Source of the DNA: a bacterium D16-36
Lineage (GTDB): Bacteria > Bacillota > Clostridia > Lachnospirales > Lachnospiraceae
Reading direction: 5' to 3'
DNA: 64,000 nt
Assembly: GCA_003611745.1 (NCBI GenBank)
Contig: RAYF01000022.1
Coordinates: 28,463 to 92,462 of the forward strand
In this document: positions 1-8,469 of the stretch, one piece after another
Position numbering within the stretch: the first letter of the stretch is position 1
Layout: the number at the start of each line of letters is the position of its first letter
The notes under the pieces: model-generated
What the model saw: only the letters and a program-made list of their open reading frames with translations
What the model was told of the DNA's origin: nothing
The model's database searches: none
Translations under genes and position numbers: made by a program

Positions 1-1784
1 CCATCATATAATATATACTTGACTCCCATAAACTGCAGAAAACAAGGGTTATCTGTTGCCGACTGCATCATATTATTGCGGAACGGCTCATTGAGTGTAT
101 ACGTATTTTTACGGAAATTCCAGTATTCTTTATTGTAGCAGGAAGAATACATGGAAGTGATATTCTGGCGGATGTCCGCAATCCGGTTTACATTATTATG
201 GTTCGTTTCCCCGTCTCCGCTGATTTCCTCCAATCGGTAAAAAGAATCATCCCCGTCGAGCGTATCCGAAATAGATTTTACTTTCTGGCTGTCTATGACA
301 TTTTTATATTTGTCCGCCGCAATCATGCGTTCCCTGTACGGGTGCATTTTGATATCATAACAAAAAAGAAAAAGGCAGGAAACGGACAGCATGAACACTG
401 GGAAAGCTTTATTCCATAGTAACCCTCCCATTCTGCCATAACTCCGGGCGCCAGATACATCCCCTCCCCCATCGCGGATTCCACTTGGACGGCGGATTCT
501 TTCTGCAGCCGCTGAGATGAATACAGGCAGCAGGTAACAAAGACATGCCAAAGCATAATCTGCCCACGCTAATGGCAGATACTTGTCAAAATCCTGATTA
601 CACTTTGTCAGATATAGCAGCAGCCCCGTCAAAGCCCACGGCAGAACCTCCCTAACTATCCCACAAATTTTATGTGATACATACTTTCCGCACTGCAGGC
701 ATACCAGAGGCAGAAATGGGATAAACACCTTCTGCTTATCATACAAACCTCCGTTTAACAGGAATCCCACCGCAGGCACGGCTGTGATTACAGTTAACGT
801 GATTGGCAGCACCCGTTCCTGCCATCTTGAGGCACAAAAGATACCGCCAAGCACCGCTGCGATAGCCAGTACAGATAACCCCATCCCATACGGGGTATAT
901 AATATTTTTAAAGGATCAAAAGAAAGCAGTGATGTTATCTGCGCCTTCGCCGCATTTTCCTGCCGGCTGGAAAAAATAGAAACAGCCGTGGGAACCAGAA
1001 GAATCCCGCACAGCAGGATTCCCTGCAGCAAAATCCCCACATAACAGATTCCTTTTTTCAGCATTGGAAAAAAGGAGGCCTTGTCCGCCATATTTAAATA
1101 TTCAGAAACTGCATAGAGGCAGAGCGCCAGCATGCCGCCTATGCTGAAATAGAAACTCGTAAGGATCATCCCTGCTGTCCCTGCAAGCAGCCACCCCCTT
1201 TTCTGCCTTTTGAGATAATCATCTGTACCAAGCAATGACAGGCAGAGAAACGGCATGTAATTAATAAACATCAACTGGTTGTACGACTGATAAATCATTG
1301 ATGCTGCGAGTGAAAAAAGAAGCGATGTGCCAAAGCATATCCCCCGCGTCATCTCTTTCCGCCTTAAAAAGCGGTAAAACAGGAGGACAGATGCAATATA
1401 ACTAAGAATGCTGCTTCCCATAATGTAATAGTCCATTCTGATAAACGGGAAAAGAAATGAAAGCAGGACCACCGGGCTAAACAGCCCATAGTATGACAGA
1501 TGGTATATATTCTGTCCGCCCCCTATATTCCACGCGAAATCCGGCAAAAGGCTGCCTGTCTCATAAAACCGCCTCCGAAAATAATCCGGTATCACGCTGT
1601 GCTGGTTAATCCAGTCTACTTTTGAGCCAAAAACGCCATACTGCAGCACAAAAAGCCAGCAGAATGCCATACACGCCAAAATAAGCAATAAAACACACAG
1701 AATGTCCCTGTTCCTGATAAAAGTACTTGTCCCCGGCTTCTTTAAACCGCCGGTATGCCCTAAATCCCCTCTAATATTTTTCAA
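1..1784 (-). CDS. YfhO-family polytopic membrane protein (partial)
   Basis: A continuous frame of about 594 codons runs from a TTG at 1784 off the left edge. The TTG is preceded at good spacing by an AAGGGG ribosome binding site. The N-terminus is basic, then comes a first membrane segment and a long periplasmic-type loop (W-N-I-G-G-G-Q-N around residue 80, P-D-Y-F-R-R region before it), followed by many hydrophobic helices. Near the edge it reads R-L-E-E-I-S-G-D-G, then N-E-P-F-R-N and L-Q-F-M-G-V-K-Y-I-L, which is the soluble-region pattern of YfhO proteins (GT-C-like fold, linked to lipoteichoic acid or wall glycosylation in Firmicutes). It sits 16 bp after the GT2 gene stop, so the GT2 enzyme could supply an undecaprenyl-linked sugar to it (inference). 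No frameshift was found. The full family length is usually over 800 residues, so the C-terminus is missing. Confidence 0.82.
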   Translation of the reverse strand, partial: MKNIRGDLGHTGGLKKPGTSTFIRNRDILCVLLLILACMAFCWLFVLQYGVFGSKVDWINQHSVIPDYFRRRFYETGSLLPDFAWNIGGGQNIYHLSYYGLFSPVVLLSFLFPFIRMDYYIMGSSILSYIASVLLFYRFLRRKEMTRGICFGTSLLFSLAASMIYQSYNQLMFINYMPFLCLSLLGTDDYLKRQKRGWLLAGTAGMILTSFYFSIGGMLALCLYAVSEYLNMADKASFFPMLKKGICYVGILLQGILLCGILLVPTAVSIFSSRQENAAKAQITSLLSFDPLKILYTPYGMGLSVLAIAAVLGGIFCASRWQERVLPITLTVITAVPAVGFLLNGGLYDKQKVFIPFLPLVCLQCGKYVSHKICGIVREVLPWALTGLLLYLTKCNQDFDKYLPLAWADYALACLCYLLPVFISAAAERIRRPSGIRDGGGDVSGARSYGRMGGLLWNKAFPVFMLSVSCLFLFCYDIKMHPYRERMIAADKYKNVIDSQKVKSISDTLDGDDSFYRLEEISGDGETNHNNVNRIADIRQNITSMYSSCYNKEYWNFRKNTYTLNEPFRNNMMQSATDNPCFLQFMGVKYILYD

Positions 1785-1800
1785 CCTAACACCCCTTATT

Positions 1801-2775
1801 TCATGATTGTGCAACTTCTGTATCCTGCCTGCCCTCTTCTTCCTGATTCTGGCTCTCTTCTTTTAAAATATAAATCGGGCGGTGTTTTGTCTCTAAATAT
1901 GTCCTTGACAAATATGCCCCCATTATGCCGATACAAAAAAGCTGGACCCCGCTTACCAGAAATATAATACAGACCAGAGAAGTCCATCCGGCAACCGAAT
2001 CCCCAAAAATCAAGGTTCTGGCGGCGATAAAAACTGTCATAAAAAATGCTACAATGCAGAAAAAAATCCCCATAAAAGATGCCAGCGAAAGCGGGACAAT
2101 AGAGAATCCCAGAATCCCCTCTAAAGAATATGCAGCTAATTTGGCAAGCGACCACTTCGTTTTGCCGGCACACCTCTGTGTGTTATGGAATTCGAGCCAG
2201 ACTGTGCGGAAGCCGACCCACTGGAAAATCCCCTTGGAAAAGCGGTTGTATTCCTGTATTTCAAGAACAGACTTTACCATATTTTTTTTCATCATCCTAT
2301 AATCACGCGCACCATTTACAATCTCTGTACTGGAAATTTTATTGATAAATTTATAAAAACAATTAGATAGAAAAGAACGTATCTTTGGCTCACCTTCCCT
2401 GTCCGCACGGCGGGTTGCAACGCAGTCGCAGTCTTCTGACTGGAGCATTTGATACATTTTGGGCAGAAGCTCCACAGGATCCTGCAGATCCACATCCATC
2501 ACTGCCACATAATCCCCTGTAGCATTTGACATGCCTGCATAGAGCGCTGCTTCCTTCCCAAAATTTCTGGAAAATGACAGATATCTGCAGCGATGGTCCT
2601 TTTTTGCCATATCCCGCATGTCAGCCAGCGTCCCGTCCGTAGAACCATCATCCACAAAAATTAATTCAAATGTTACTTCTTTCATAGAATCCATTACCGG
2701 CAAAATTGCATCATAATAAACCGGTATTGCCTCCTGCTCGTTAAAGCAGGGAATTATAACCGAAATTTTATCCAT
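1801..2775 (-). CDS. GT2 family (DPM1/GtrB-like) membrane glycosyltransferase
   Basis: A 324-residue protein that starts with the GT2 fold (I-I-P-C-F-N-E-Q at 7-14, V-D-D-G-S-T-D-G at 41-48) and carries the nucleotide-sugar and metal motif D-V-D-L-Q-D at 94-99. Two hydrophobic helices follow at about 228-252 and 262-287. This is the layout of GtrB/YfdH/DPM1-like enzymes, which transfer a sugar from UDP- or GDP-sugar onto undecaprenyl phosphate at the inner face of the membrane. The acceptor and the sugar cannot be told from the sequence. It lies between the Rrf2 regulator (18 bp upstream) and the YfhO-like gene, all in one direction, so a three-gene transcript is likely. The C-terminal tail after the last helix is acidic. 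Confidence 0.88.
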   Translation of the reverse strand: MDKISVIIPCFNEQEAIPVYYDAILPVMDSMKEVTFELIFVDDGSTDGTLADMRDMAKKDHRCRYLSFSRNFGKEAALYAGMSNATGDYVAVMDVDLQDPVELLPKMYQMLQSEDCDCVATRRADREGEPKIRSFLSNCFYKFINKISSTEIVNGARDYRMMKKNMVKSVLEIQEYNRFSKGIFQWVGFRTVWLEFHNTQRCAGKTKWSLAKLAAYSLEGILGFSIVPLSLASFMGIFFCIVAFFMTVFIAARTLIFGDSVAGWTSLVCIIFLVSGVQLFCIGIMGAYLSRTYLETKHRPIYILKEESQNQEEEGRQDTEVAQS

Positions 2776-2793
2776 AATACCTCAAACTCCTCC

Positions 2794-3252
2794 TTAACCC
2801 ATAAAGCACCTACTACTGCTTTTTAACTGCTTTTTAACTTCTTTCTGCCATCCATACATATCTGCAAGCGTTACTGTATCTATCACGCTGTTGATGGCAT
2901 CATTTATTTTTTTGTAGAGAATAACACTCACACAGCTTTCCTGTTTGTTGCACTGGTTCTCATCATACTCCAGACATGGAACCGGAGCCATATTATTTCC
3001 CTCCGCCAGACGCAGGATCTCCCCGACTGTATATTGCTCAGGGGCTCTCACCAGCAGATACCCCCCTTGGGCGCCTCTGACACTGCGGATCAGCCCCGCT
3101 TTATGCAGCATTGCAACAATCTGCTCCAGATATTTATCAGATATATCCTGCCTCGCGGCAATATCCTTTAACTTCACCGGCTCCCCGCCGCTGTAAGTCA
3201 CCAAGTCCAACATCAGGCTAAGCGCATACCTTCCTTTCGTTGTAATCTTCAT
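2794..3252 (-). CDS. Rrf2/IscR-family transcriptional regulator
   Basis: A winged helix-turn-helix protein. I place the start at ATG 3252 (M-K-I-T-T-K-G-R-Y-A-L), the conserved Rrf2 start, with GGAGGG four bases upstream; an in-frame GTG four codons earlier is inside that site. Residues 25-66 form the HTH and wing (I-A-A-R-Q-D-I-S-D-K-Y-L-E-Q, then G-A-Q-G-G-Y). Three cysteines, C93, C101 and C107, lie where IscR holds its Fe-S cluster, with spacing C-x7-C-x5-C instead of the C-x5-C-x5-C of E. coli IscR. Cluster binding is therefore plausible but unproven. Such regulators usually sit beside iscS/iscU; here those genes are 8-10 kb away and this gene heads a glycosyltransferase operon. It may still control the isc genes in trans. 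Confidence 0.88.
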   Translation of the reverse strand: MKITTKGRYALSLMLDLVTYSGGEPVKLKDIAARQDISDKYLEQIVAMLHKAGLIRSVRGAQGGYLLVRAPEQYTVGEILRLAEGNNMAPVPCLEYDENQCNKQESCVSVILYKKINDAINSVIDTVTLADMYGWQKEVKKQLKSSSRCFMG

Positions 3253-3340
3253 TCCGCCCTCCACTACCTACATTGGTACAACCTATTGATAATTAAATGT
3301 ATAAATATTCTGCATTTATTACTTCGGAAGTAATATCCGC

Positions 3341-4117
3341 CTAGATTTTTCTATTCAGCAGATACCGGCACAGTTCTAATTCCTCTGCCGTATTACGGCT
3401 GTTTATAAACTCTACTTTTCCTTTCCCCTCCGCATCCGATAATTTTCCTGCAGAGGACAGCCGTCTTTTCATTTCCCGTGCTGTTCCATTTCCGCCATCA
3501 AAAATTGCTACCTTATCTCCCACCACCTGTGATATCATCCCTCTGGCAAATGGATAATGAGTACATCCTAAAACAATGGCATCTACCTTTTCCTTTATCA
3601 CCCCCCACAAAAGCTCTGTCAGGTATTTCCGTAAATCCTCACCATCCAAATCCCCCCTCTCGATAAATTCCATCAGCCCCGGACAGGGAAGGCAGATAAT
3701 TCGGGCATCCATTTTATACTTTCCCATCAGCCTTTGAAACTTTTCCTGCTGTAGTGTCATCGGTGTCGCCATAACTACAATACGCCCGCCAGCATACTGC
3801 GATACCGCAGGCTTTATAGCAGGTTCAATGCCTACCAGCGGCAGTTTGGGATATCTCTCTCTGAGAACTGCCACAGCGGCACTAGTCGCTGTATTGCAGG
3901 CAACTACAATAGATTTAGCTCCTCTATCCATAAGTTTTTCCACATTATGAACCGTTAATCCACGCACTTCCTCCAGAGACTTTGTCCCATATGGGGCATG
4001 AAGCGAATCACCCAGATAAATATAGTCCTCATTCGGCATGACATTTACCAGTTCCCTCAGCACACTGATACCGCCTACCCCGGAATCAAATACTCCAATC
4101 GGCTCCCTGTTCTTCAT
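3341..4117 (-). CDS. murI: Glutamate racemase
   Basis: A 258-residue cytoplasmic enzyme that converts L-glutamate to D-glutamate for peptidoglycan. The family marks are all present: V-F-D-S-G-V-G-G with D11, the first catalytic cysteine C74 in A-C-N-T-A-T-S, and the second, C185, in G-C-T-H-Y-P. Length is normal. The start codon is preceded by GGAG at a spacing of seven. It follows the HMGL-like gene by 38 bp in the same direction and is probably co-transcribed with it. Nothing suggests a defect. RacE is an alternative name. Confidence 0.95.
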   Translation of the reverse strand: MKNREPIGVFDSGVGGISVLRELVNVMPNEDYIYLGDSLHAPYGTKSLEEVRGLTVHNVEKLMDRGAKSIVVACNTATSAAVAVLRERYPKLPLVGIEPAIKPAVSQYAGGRIVVMATPMTLQQEKFQRLMGKYKMDARIICLPCPGLMEFIERGDLDGEDLRKYLTELLWGVIKEKVDAIVLGCTHYPFARGMISQVVGDKVAIFDGGNGTAREMKRRLSSAGKLSDAEGKGKVEFINSRNTAEELELCRYLLNRKI

Positions 4118-4155
4118 TACACTGCTCCATTTCCTACTTCATTCCCAGAAACACT

Positions 4156-5130
4156 TTAATCCCTGTCTATAATCTCTTTGTAAAACTCTGTGTAATCCTT
4201 GCGCCCTTCCTTCATTGCCGCAATAGCTGCACGCGGATGCTGATTCAGATGCCCCGTCAAAAGATATGGAATCGCAAATCCCCATTCCATCCCCTCTTCC
4301 TGCAAAGAAACTACAAACTTCTCAATAAATTGGATGACAGGGAACAAATGGTATTTTGGATTTTTTAAAAATCCCAGCAAAAGCTCCATTGCACAGTTTC
4401 CGGCGCCGCGCCCCATGCCGCTCATAGTTGCATCCAGATACGATACCCCCTGTGCACATGCTTCTATTGTATTGGCAAATGCAAGCTGCTGATTATTGTG
4501 TGCATGCATTCCGATATATTTCCCATACTTTTCACCAATTTCCATATATTGTTCAGAAATCATGCGGATCTGCTCCGGAACAAGGGAGCCAAAACTATCA
4601 ACGATATATATGCCGTCTACACAGCTCTTGCCAAGCATCTCCAGAGCCATAGCAATATCTGACTCCTTGGAATTGGATATCGCCATAATATTACAGGTAG
4701 TCTCATATCCCTTCCTGTTTGCATCTTCTATCATGTCAATCGCAGCAGGCATAGTGTTGACATAAGTTGCTACGCGCACCAAATCAACGGGGCTGTCACT
4801 CCTGTCGTGAATATCCTGCTTATAATTACATCTCCCTACATCCGCCATAATAGAAAGCTTCAAATCTGTGTCATTATCCCCAACAATCTCACGGATCTGC
4901 TCATCCGTGGAAAACTTCCACTTGCCAAATTTATCTTCATCAAACATTTCTTTGTCAGCCCGGTAGCCAAATTCCATATAATCTACGCCTGCTTTCACGT
5001 TCGCCTTATATAATCCCTTGACAAATTCATCCGTAAAATAGAAATCATTCACAAGGCCCCCATCGCGGATGGTAGCATCCAAAACCTTAATGTCCGGACG
5101 AAATGATAATAAATTTCCTCGTTGTGCCAT
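4156..5130 (-). CDS. HMGL-like (DRE-TIM metallolyase) aldolase-domain protein
   Basis: A 324-residue TIM-barrel enzyme of the HMG-CoA lyase/isopropylmalate synthase superfamily. The start is placed at ATG 5130 (M-A-Q-R-G-N) because GGAGG lies eight to nine bases upstream; an earlier ATG overlaps that site. The N-terminal signature is L-D-A-T-I-R-D-G-G (catalytic Arg-Asp), the metal-binding H-A-H-N-N is near residue 215, and a glycine-rich G-M-G-R-G-A-G-N follows at about 240. The usual RDGxQ is RDGGL here. The protein lacks the regulatory domain of isopropylmalate or citramalate synthases, so it is probably an aldolase or lyase of unknown substrate, like the 4-hydroxy-2-oxovalerate aldolase group. 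It is upstream of murI in the same direction; no functional link is known to me. Confidence 0.8.
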   Translation of the reverse strand: MAQRGNLLSFRPDIKVLDATIRDGGLVNDFYFTDEFVKGLYKANVKAGVDYMEFGYRADKEMFDEDKFGKWKFSTDEQIREIVGDNDTDLKLSIMADVGRCNYKQDIHDRSDSPVDLVRVATYVNTMPAAIDMIEDANRKGYETTCNIMAISNSKESDIAMALEMLGKSCVDGIYIVDSFGSLVPEQIRMISEQYMEIGEKYGKYIGMHAHNNQQLAFANTIEACAQGVSYLDATMSGMGRGAGNCAMELLLGFLKNPKYHLFPVIQFIEKFVVSLQEEGMEWGFAIPYLLTGHLNQHPRAAIAAMKEGRKDYTEFYKEIIDRD

Positions 5131-5160
5131 CTTAAATTCCTCCATTTCTAAAAAGCCGTA

Positions 5161-5287
5161 CTATATACTTCCTGTAGTAAACGCTTTTTCCTATCCTGTA
5201 ACAGCCTGTAAACATCCGCTGCCCACCCTGCCGTAATACACAATGTGTAAATTATACTAAACTGCATGGCAGAATGCAAGGTTGTTG
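5161..5287. other. Intergenic, HMGL operon upstream side
   Basis: AT-rich non-coding sequence between the start of the HMGL-like gene and the foldback element. It should hold the promoter of the HMGL-murI unit (reading leftward), but I cannot name convincing -35 and -10 boxes. No open frame here looks coding. Confidence 0.4.
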
Positions 5288-5560
5288 TCTAAAATGTAAT
5301 ATTGTCCCCAGTATCTTGTCTGGCGCACTTTGCTGCGTTTTCTAAAATGTAATATTGCCGCTGGCATTTCTCTCCGCCGCACGCTTCCGCTCGGAAGAGG
5401 CACGTAATGGTGCATAGGAATGTAAAAAACACATTCCAAGCACCAACGGCCTCTTAACGGCGGCGTCGCAAAACGCCAGCGGCAATATTACATCCCCAGA
5501 TAACGGCTGCTGAAAGAGCGTGCCTCATCTACGATACTGGGGACAATACTACATTTTAGA
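5288..5560. mobile_element. 273-bp foldback (MITE-like) element
   Basis: The two ends are inverted repeats of 28 bp (5288-5315 and 5533-5560) with a single mismatch. Inside them a second inverted pair lies at 5347-5365 and 5475-5493, and a third at the centre (TGGTGC 5408-5413 with GCACCA 5440-5445; GGAATGT 5417-5423 with ACATTCC 5431-5437). The whole segment can therefore fold into one long hairpin. The outer and inner left arms are also direct repeats of each other (TCTAAAATGTAATATTG at 5288 and 5341). There is no transposase inside, so if mobile it would need one in trans. Confidence 0.7.
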
Positions 5561-5613
5561 TGGTTGAAGGCCCTGTTGGGTGGAAGACTGTGTGAAATAG
5601 GTAGGATAAGAGA

Positions 5614-5725
5614 GTTTGAAAAGCAAAAATGCTAGCAACTTTATTGAAATACACTGCTTTATTTCTCTTGTCAACAACAATAATTGCAAAAAGCAAGAAT
5701 TCTCTTGAATCCCTGCTTTTCAAAC
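5614..5725. repeat. 12-bp inverted repeat bounding a 112-bp segment
   Basis: GTTTGAAAAGCA at 5614-5625 is repeated in inverse at 5714-5725, just past the stop of the small gene at 5737 (read on the minus strand). It could be a degenerate terminator or another remnant of a foldback sequence. It contains no gene. Confidence 0.4.
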
Positions 5726-5736
5726 ATGTTCCTAAA

Positions 5737-5919
5737 TTATTTAATTCTAAATTCCTCCGCTTCCTCTTCTGTAAGAGGTCGGCCCAACATCTTAAACCTT
5801 TCTATCATTTCTGTCCATTTGTAACGCTTGCCATCCGGTTCTCCTGTCAATCTGCTGTCTTTTGCATAATAAGAAATATCATGTGCATAATCTACTGATT
5901 TTCGTTCCATTGCCAACAT
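5737..5919 (-). CDS. Small uncharacterised protein, 60 aa
   Basis: Unrecognised. The 60-residue product starts M-L-A-M-E-R-K-S-V-D-Y-A and ends in a charged segment (R-P-L-T-E-E-E-A-E-E-F-R). It is predicted soluble, with no signal peptide or membrane segment. I choose ATG 5919, with AGGTG about six bases upstream that overlaps the stop region of the broken GNAT-like gene; a GTG at 5928 is an alternative. It lies directly downstream of that broken gene in the same direction, so the two probably formed one two-gene unit. Composition looks like a real protein, but a remnant is possible. Confidence 0.5.
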   Translation of the reverse strand: MLAMERKSVDYAHDISYYAKDSRLTGEPDGKRYKWTEMIERFKMLGRPLTEEEAEEFRIK

Positions 5920-5928
5920 AGCCATCAC

Positions 5929-6188
5929 CTACTTTCTCATATATTTGTCTAACAGTATCTGCGCAGCATCTTCAAAAATAACCATTCTTCTTGGCGTAAT
6001 TTCCACTGCATTTAATTTATCCATATAATATCCCACCAAATCACTTTTAGATGTAAATGCTACTACACCATCACACCCTGCATCAAAACTTATCTGACAC
6101 GCAACCGATAATCCGTTTCCACTTCCTCACCAGTTCTTGTGTCTATCAAACAGTCCGTAATCCTGTCAATTAAAATATCAACTTCCAT
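5929..6188 (-). pseudogene. GNAT-like/N-acetyltransferase-type gene with internal deletion
   Basis: An intact start (ATG 6188, strong AAGGAGA ribosome binding site) opens a frame that reads M-E-V-D-I-L-I-D-R-I-T-D-C-L and stops after about 32 codons. A second frame, shifted by one, continues at once with C-Q-I-S-F-D-A-G-C-D-G-V-V-A-F and R-M-V-I-F-E-D-A-A and ends at the TAG 5931-5929. In the family as I remember it, these two blocks are the N- and C-terminal ends of one protein with roughly 100 residues between them. So the middle has been lost and the frame broken. Family assignment is from memory of similar Lachnospiraceae proteins; the split-frame structure is seen directly. Confidence 0.65.
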
Positions 6189-6281
6189 CTTGTATATCTC
6201 TCCTTTGTTCATTTCAATTTTATCACATTTTCCTTCAAAACACCACAAAAACACGTTTTTCAGATAAATGTGGAAAACACC

Positions 6282-6415
6282 TCACAGTTCTCCAGCAAAG
6301 TTGTAAACAATCCGCACTTCCTGTGTCTTTATCCCACTATTTTCTTAGGCTCTCCTATCAGTATATGGTTTATCAGTCGGTTTAACATCGTTTCGTCAAG
6401 TTCCATAATGGCGCA
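6282..6415 (-). pseudogene. C-terminal remnant of a large serine recombinase
   Basis: On the minus strand one frame reads M-E-L-D-E-T-M-L-N-R-L-I-N-H-I-L-I-G-E-P-K-K and stops. A shifted frame then reads Q-E-V-R-I-V-Y-N-F-A-G-E-L and a stop at 6284-6282. Together these are the last about 40 residues typical of DUF4368-type serine recombinases (R-L-I-x-x-I-L-V-G-E ... Q-x-V-x-I-x-Y-N-F-V-G). The catalytic and zinc-ribbon parts are absent. This is a dead relic of an integrative element that once sat here. Confidence 0.65.
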
Positions 6416-6420
6416 CATTC

Positions 6421-6455
6421 AAAAAGGAGACCGTCCCCCAAAGGAAACAGTCTCC
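6421..6455 (-). terminator. Intrinsic terminator
   Basis: The stem is GGAGACCGTCC (6426-6436) with GGAAACAGTCTCC (6443-6455), including G-U pairs. It is followed on the minus strand by five T (A run 6421-6425). It ends any leftward transcript coming from the 6.5-8.5 kb side, possibly the two-component operon. Confidence 0.6.
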
Positions 6456-6790
6456 GAATTAGCACAAAACCCAAAATGCCGGTTCCTGAATTTTGAGTCC
6501 TAGCAAACGCTAGGTGGGCAACCGCACTTACGCCTCTGCCTTCCGCTGCTTTGGCGGCCTGACATTATCGTAAAGATATAGGAATCCCAATTCAAAAGTG
6601 TAGGTTCAAAATATCAGGAGTTATCGAACACCCCAGGCATGCTTCTATGATAGATACAAAACACTCCAACCAGCTTTCCAACAATCCGCTGCTGGACTTT
6701 AACCCAAAATTAATATACTCTAAGTATATACATTTTCAGCAAAAAATACAACTAAAAAAACATGAAATATTTGCTTTTTATAAAATCAGT
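6456..6790. other. Non-coding, degenerate sequence
   Basis: No credible gene on either strand. It is probably decayed mobile-element sequence, given the recombinase stub beside it, but I could not match it to a known element. Confidence 0.4.
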
Positions 6791-6873
6791 AAAAAAGGGC
6801 ACAGACTTCGCTTGTATTTTCTGCGAAAATTCTTGTTGATGACCACCACACACCGAGAACTTTCCTAATATAT
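6791..6873 (-). repeat. Dispersed 3'-end repeat, copy 1
   Basis: This shares two blocks with copies at 22826 and 26866: AAAAAAGGGCACAGACTTCG at the left, and CCACCACACACCGAGAACTT at the right. It lies about 54 bp past the stop of the histidine kinase gene. On the minus strand the left block would be a terminator stem plus T run, but in this copy the partner arm (TGTGCCC) is decayed. Confidence 0.7.
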
Positions 6874-6926
6874 GAAATATCTGGCGATTTTTTCTTCAGC
6901 ATTACTATCTCTTTTTCCTACAGTTC

Positions 6927-8462
6927 CTAAGCAAAATCCTCCGCGCAGGTGCACTCGTCAAACGCAAAGGTAAACGCTGTGCCTTTCTGCAGTACGCTGT
7001 CCACCTGGATATCCCCTCCATGGCGCAGCGCAATCTGTCTGGCAATCATCAGCCCTAACCCAGTACCCTTTTCGTTCTGACGCATTTTAGATGTATAAAA
7101 TTTTTCGAAAATAAAAGGAAGCTGCTCCTCCGAAATCCCCACCCCATAATCCCGGATAGCCACCTTGTACCTGCCTTCCTCTTTTTGAATGGAGATATCA
7201 ATGTTTCCCTGCTCTTTTGAAAACTTGACAGCGTTGTCCACAATAACCATAAACATCTGGCGCAGCCTCCCATAATCCCCCATAATTAAGCAGGGGTCTT
7301 CCTCGGGTGCATCCATATGAAAATGAATTTCCTTCTCCCTGCCAATCATTTTACCGCTCCGCATAATATCACCAAAAATCTGCTGCAGGCTGACTGGTTC
7401 CATGTCTATCTTAAAATCAGGATTTTTCATCTTCGAAAGGATAAATAAATCTTCAACAAGACGCTCCATCCCATGGCACTCCTGAAGCATGCGATGATAC
7501 AGCTCGTCAATCTGTTCCTGCCCCTCCAGAATGCCATCTGCCAAAGTCTCCGTATATCCTCTTAGCACTGTAATCGGTGTACGCAGCTCATGTGATACAT
7601 TGGCAAAGAAATCACGCCTGACCTGCTCCAAATCCTCCCGCTGCTTCTCTGCCTTCGCAAGCTCACCTGACAAATGGTTTAAAGATTTCTCCAAAATCCC
7701 CAGCTGGGAATACGGCCTTTTTACTTCTATTTTGGAATAATCACCGCTTGCCAGAGTCCCGATACGCTTACCAATCTTTTCCAGTGGCCTTGACAGATAA
7801 CGGGAAAAAACAGCCGCCACGAGATACGATATGATAACTGCCATCAGGACACTCAATGAGATTAAGTATCCCCCCTCGCGCAGCCCCATTGTCTGACGGT
7901 CAATCATAGACACCATAGTAACCGCCCCAATGATTTCTTTGCCCTGCTTCTTTTTCACGGGAAGTGAAACACACAGCGTTGTCATACTGTATACCTTATC
8001 ATAACTGGAAATGGCAGAAATCTTCCCCTGAAATGCTTTTTCCAGAGTTTCCGACATATCGGCAGACAGTATTGTTTCATCTGCCCTTGCATTAATGTAT
8101 TCCTCTGACAGCGGATTTTCCGCGCTGTTATTGCTTACAATCCATACATCCGTATTTTCCGCCCGCTCAATTTCATCAATATAGGTATTATAACGCTCAA
8201 ATCTGGCAGGCTGCTTTTTCTCGGAAAAGGAAGACACATGTTTCGCTATAATCTTCCCCTGCCTTGTCAAAAGTTTCGTATAAGACCGGATATAATTTTT
8301 TTGGTAGAGCATCATAAAAATCAACCCAATCAGCACGCCTGTCATAGCCAGCACAAAGGCAAATGAAGTATAAATCTTTAAAACTACATCATTTCTCTGT
8401 ATGAAACGCCATAAAAGAATTCTCTTTTTTCTCCTTCTCCTCGTCTTACGCTCCCGAACCAT
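6927..8462 (-). CDS. Sensor histidine kinase (HAMP-HisKA-HATPase_c)
   Basis: A 511-residue membrane kinase. The start is at ATG 8462, seven bases after the regulator stop, with AAGGA upstream; a longer frame exists but would overlap the regulator. The very basic N-terminus (about 12 Lys/Arg in the first 14 residues) precedes TM1 (about 31-53). An extracytoplasmic sensor region runs to about 198, then TM2 (199-219) and HAMP (about 220-272). The HisKA motif is F-F-A-N-V-S-H-E-L-R-T-P with H291. The ATPase has the N box (D-N-A-V-K-F-S), the G1 box (D-Y-G-V-G-I) and G-T-G-L-G-L. This is the ResE/PhoR-like class. It phosphorylates the response regulator encoded just upstream; its signal is unknown. 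Confidence 0.93.
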   Translation of the reverse strand: MVRERKTRRRRKKRILLWRFIQRNDVVLKIYTSFAFVLAMTGVLIGLIFMMLYQKNYIRSYTKLLTRQGKIIAKHVSSFSEKKQPARFERYNTYIDEIERAENTDVWIVSNNSAENPLSEEYINARADETILSADMSETLEKAFQGKISAISSYDKVYSMTTLCVSLPVKKKQGKEIIGAVTMVSMIDRQTMGLREGGYLISLSVLMAVIISYLVAAVFSRYLSRPLEKIGKRIGTLASGDYSKIEVKRPYSQLGILEKSLNHLSGELAKAEKQREDLEQVRRDFFANVSHELRTPITVLRGYTETLADGILEGQEQIDELYHRMLQECHGMERLVEDLFILSKMKNPDFKIDMEPVSLQQIFGDIMRSGKMIGREKEIHFHMDAPEEDPCLIMGDYGRLRQMFMVIVDNAVKFSKEQGNIDISIQKEEGRYKVAIRDYGVGISEEQLPFIFEKFYTSKMRQNEKGTGLGLMIARQIALRHGGDIQVDSVLQKGTAFTFAFDECTCAEDFA

Positions 8463-8469
8463 GAGTTCC

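Noticed and set aside
5257..5439. 60-codon minus-strand frame in the foldback element
   Set aside because: It spans hairpin arms and has no family signal; treated as chance.
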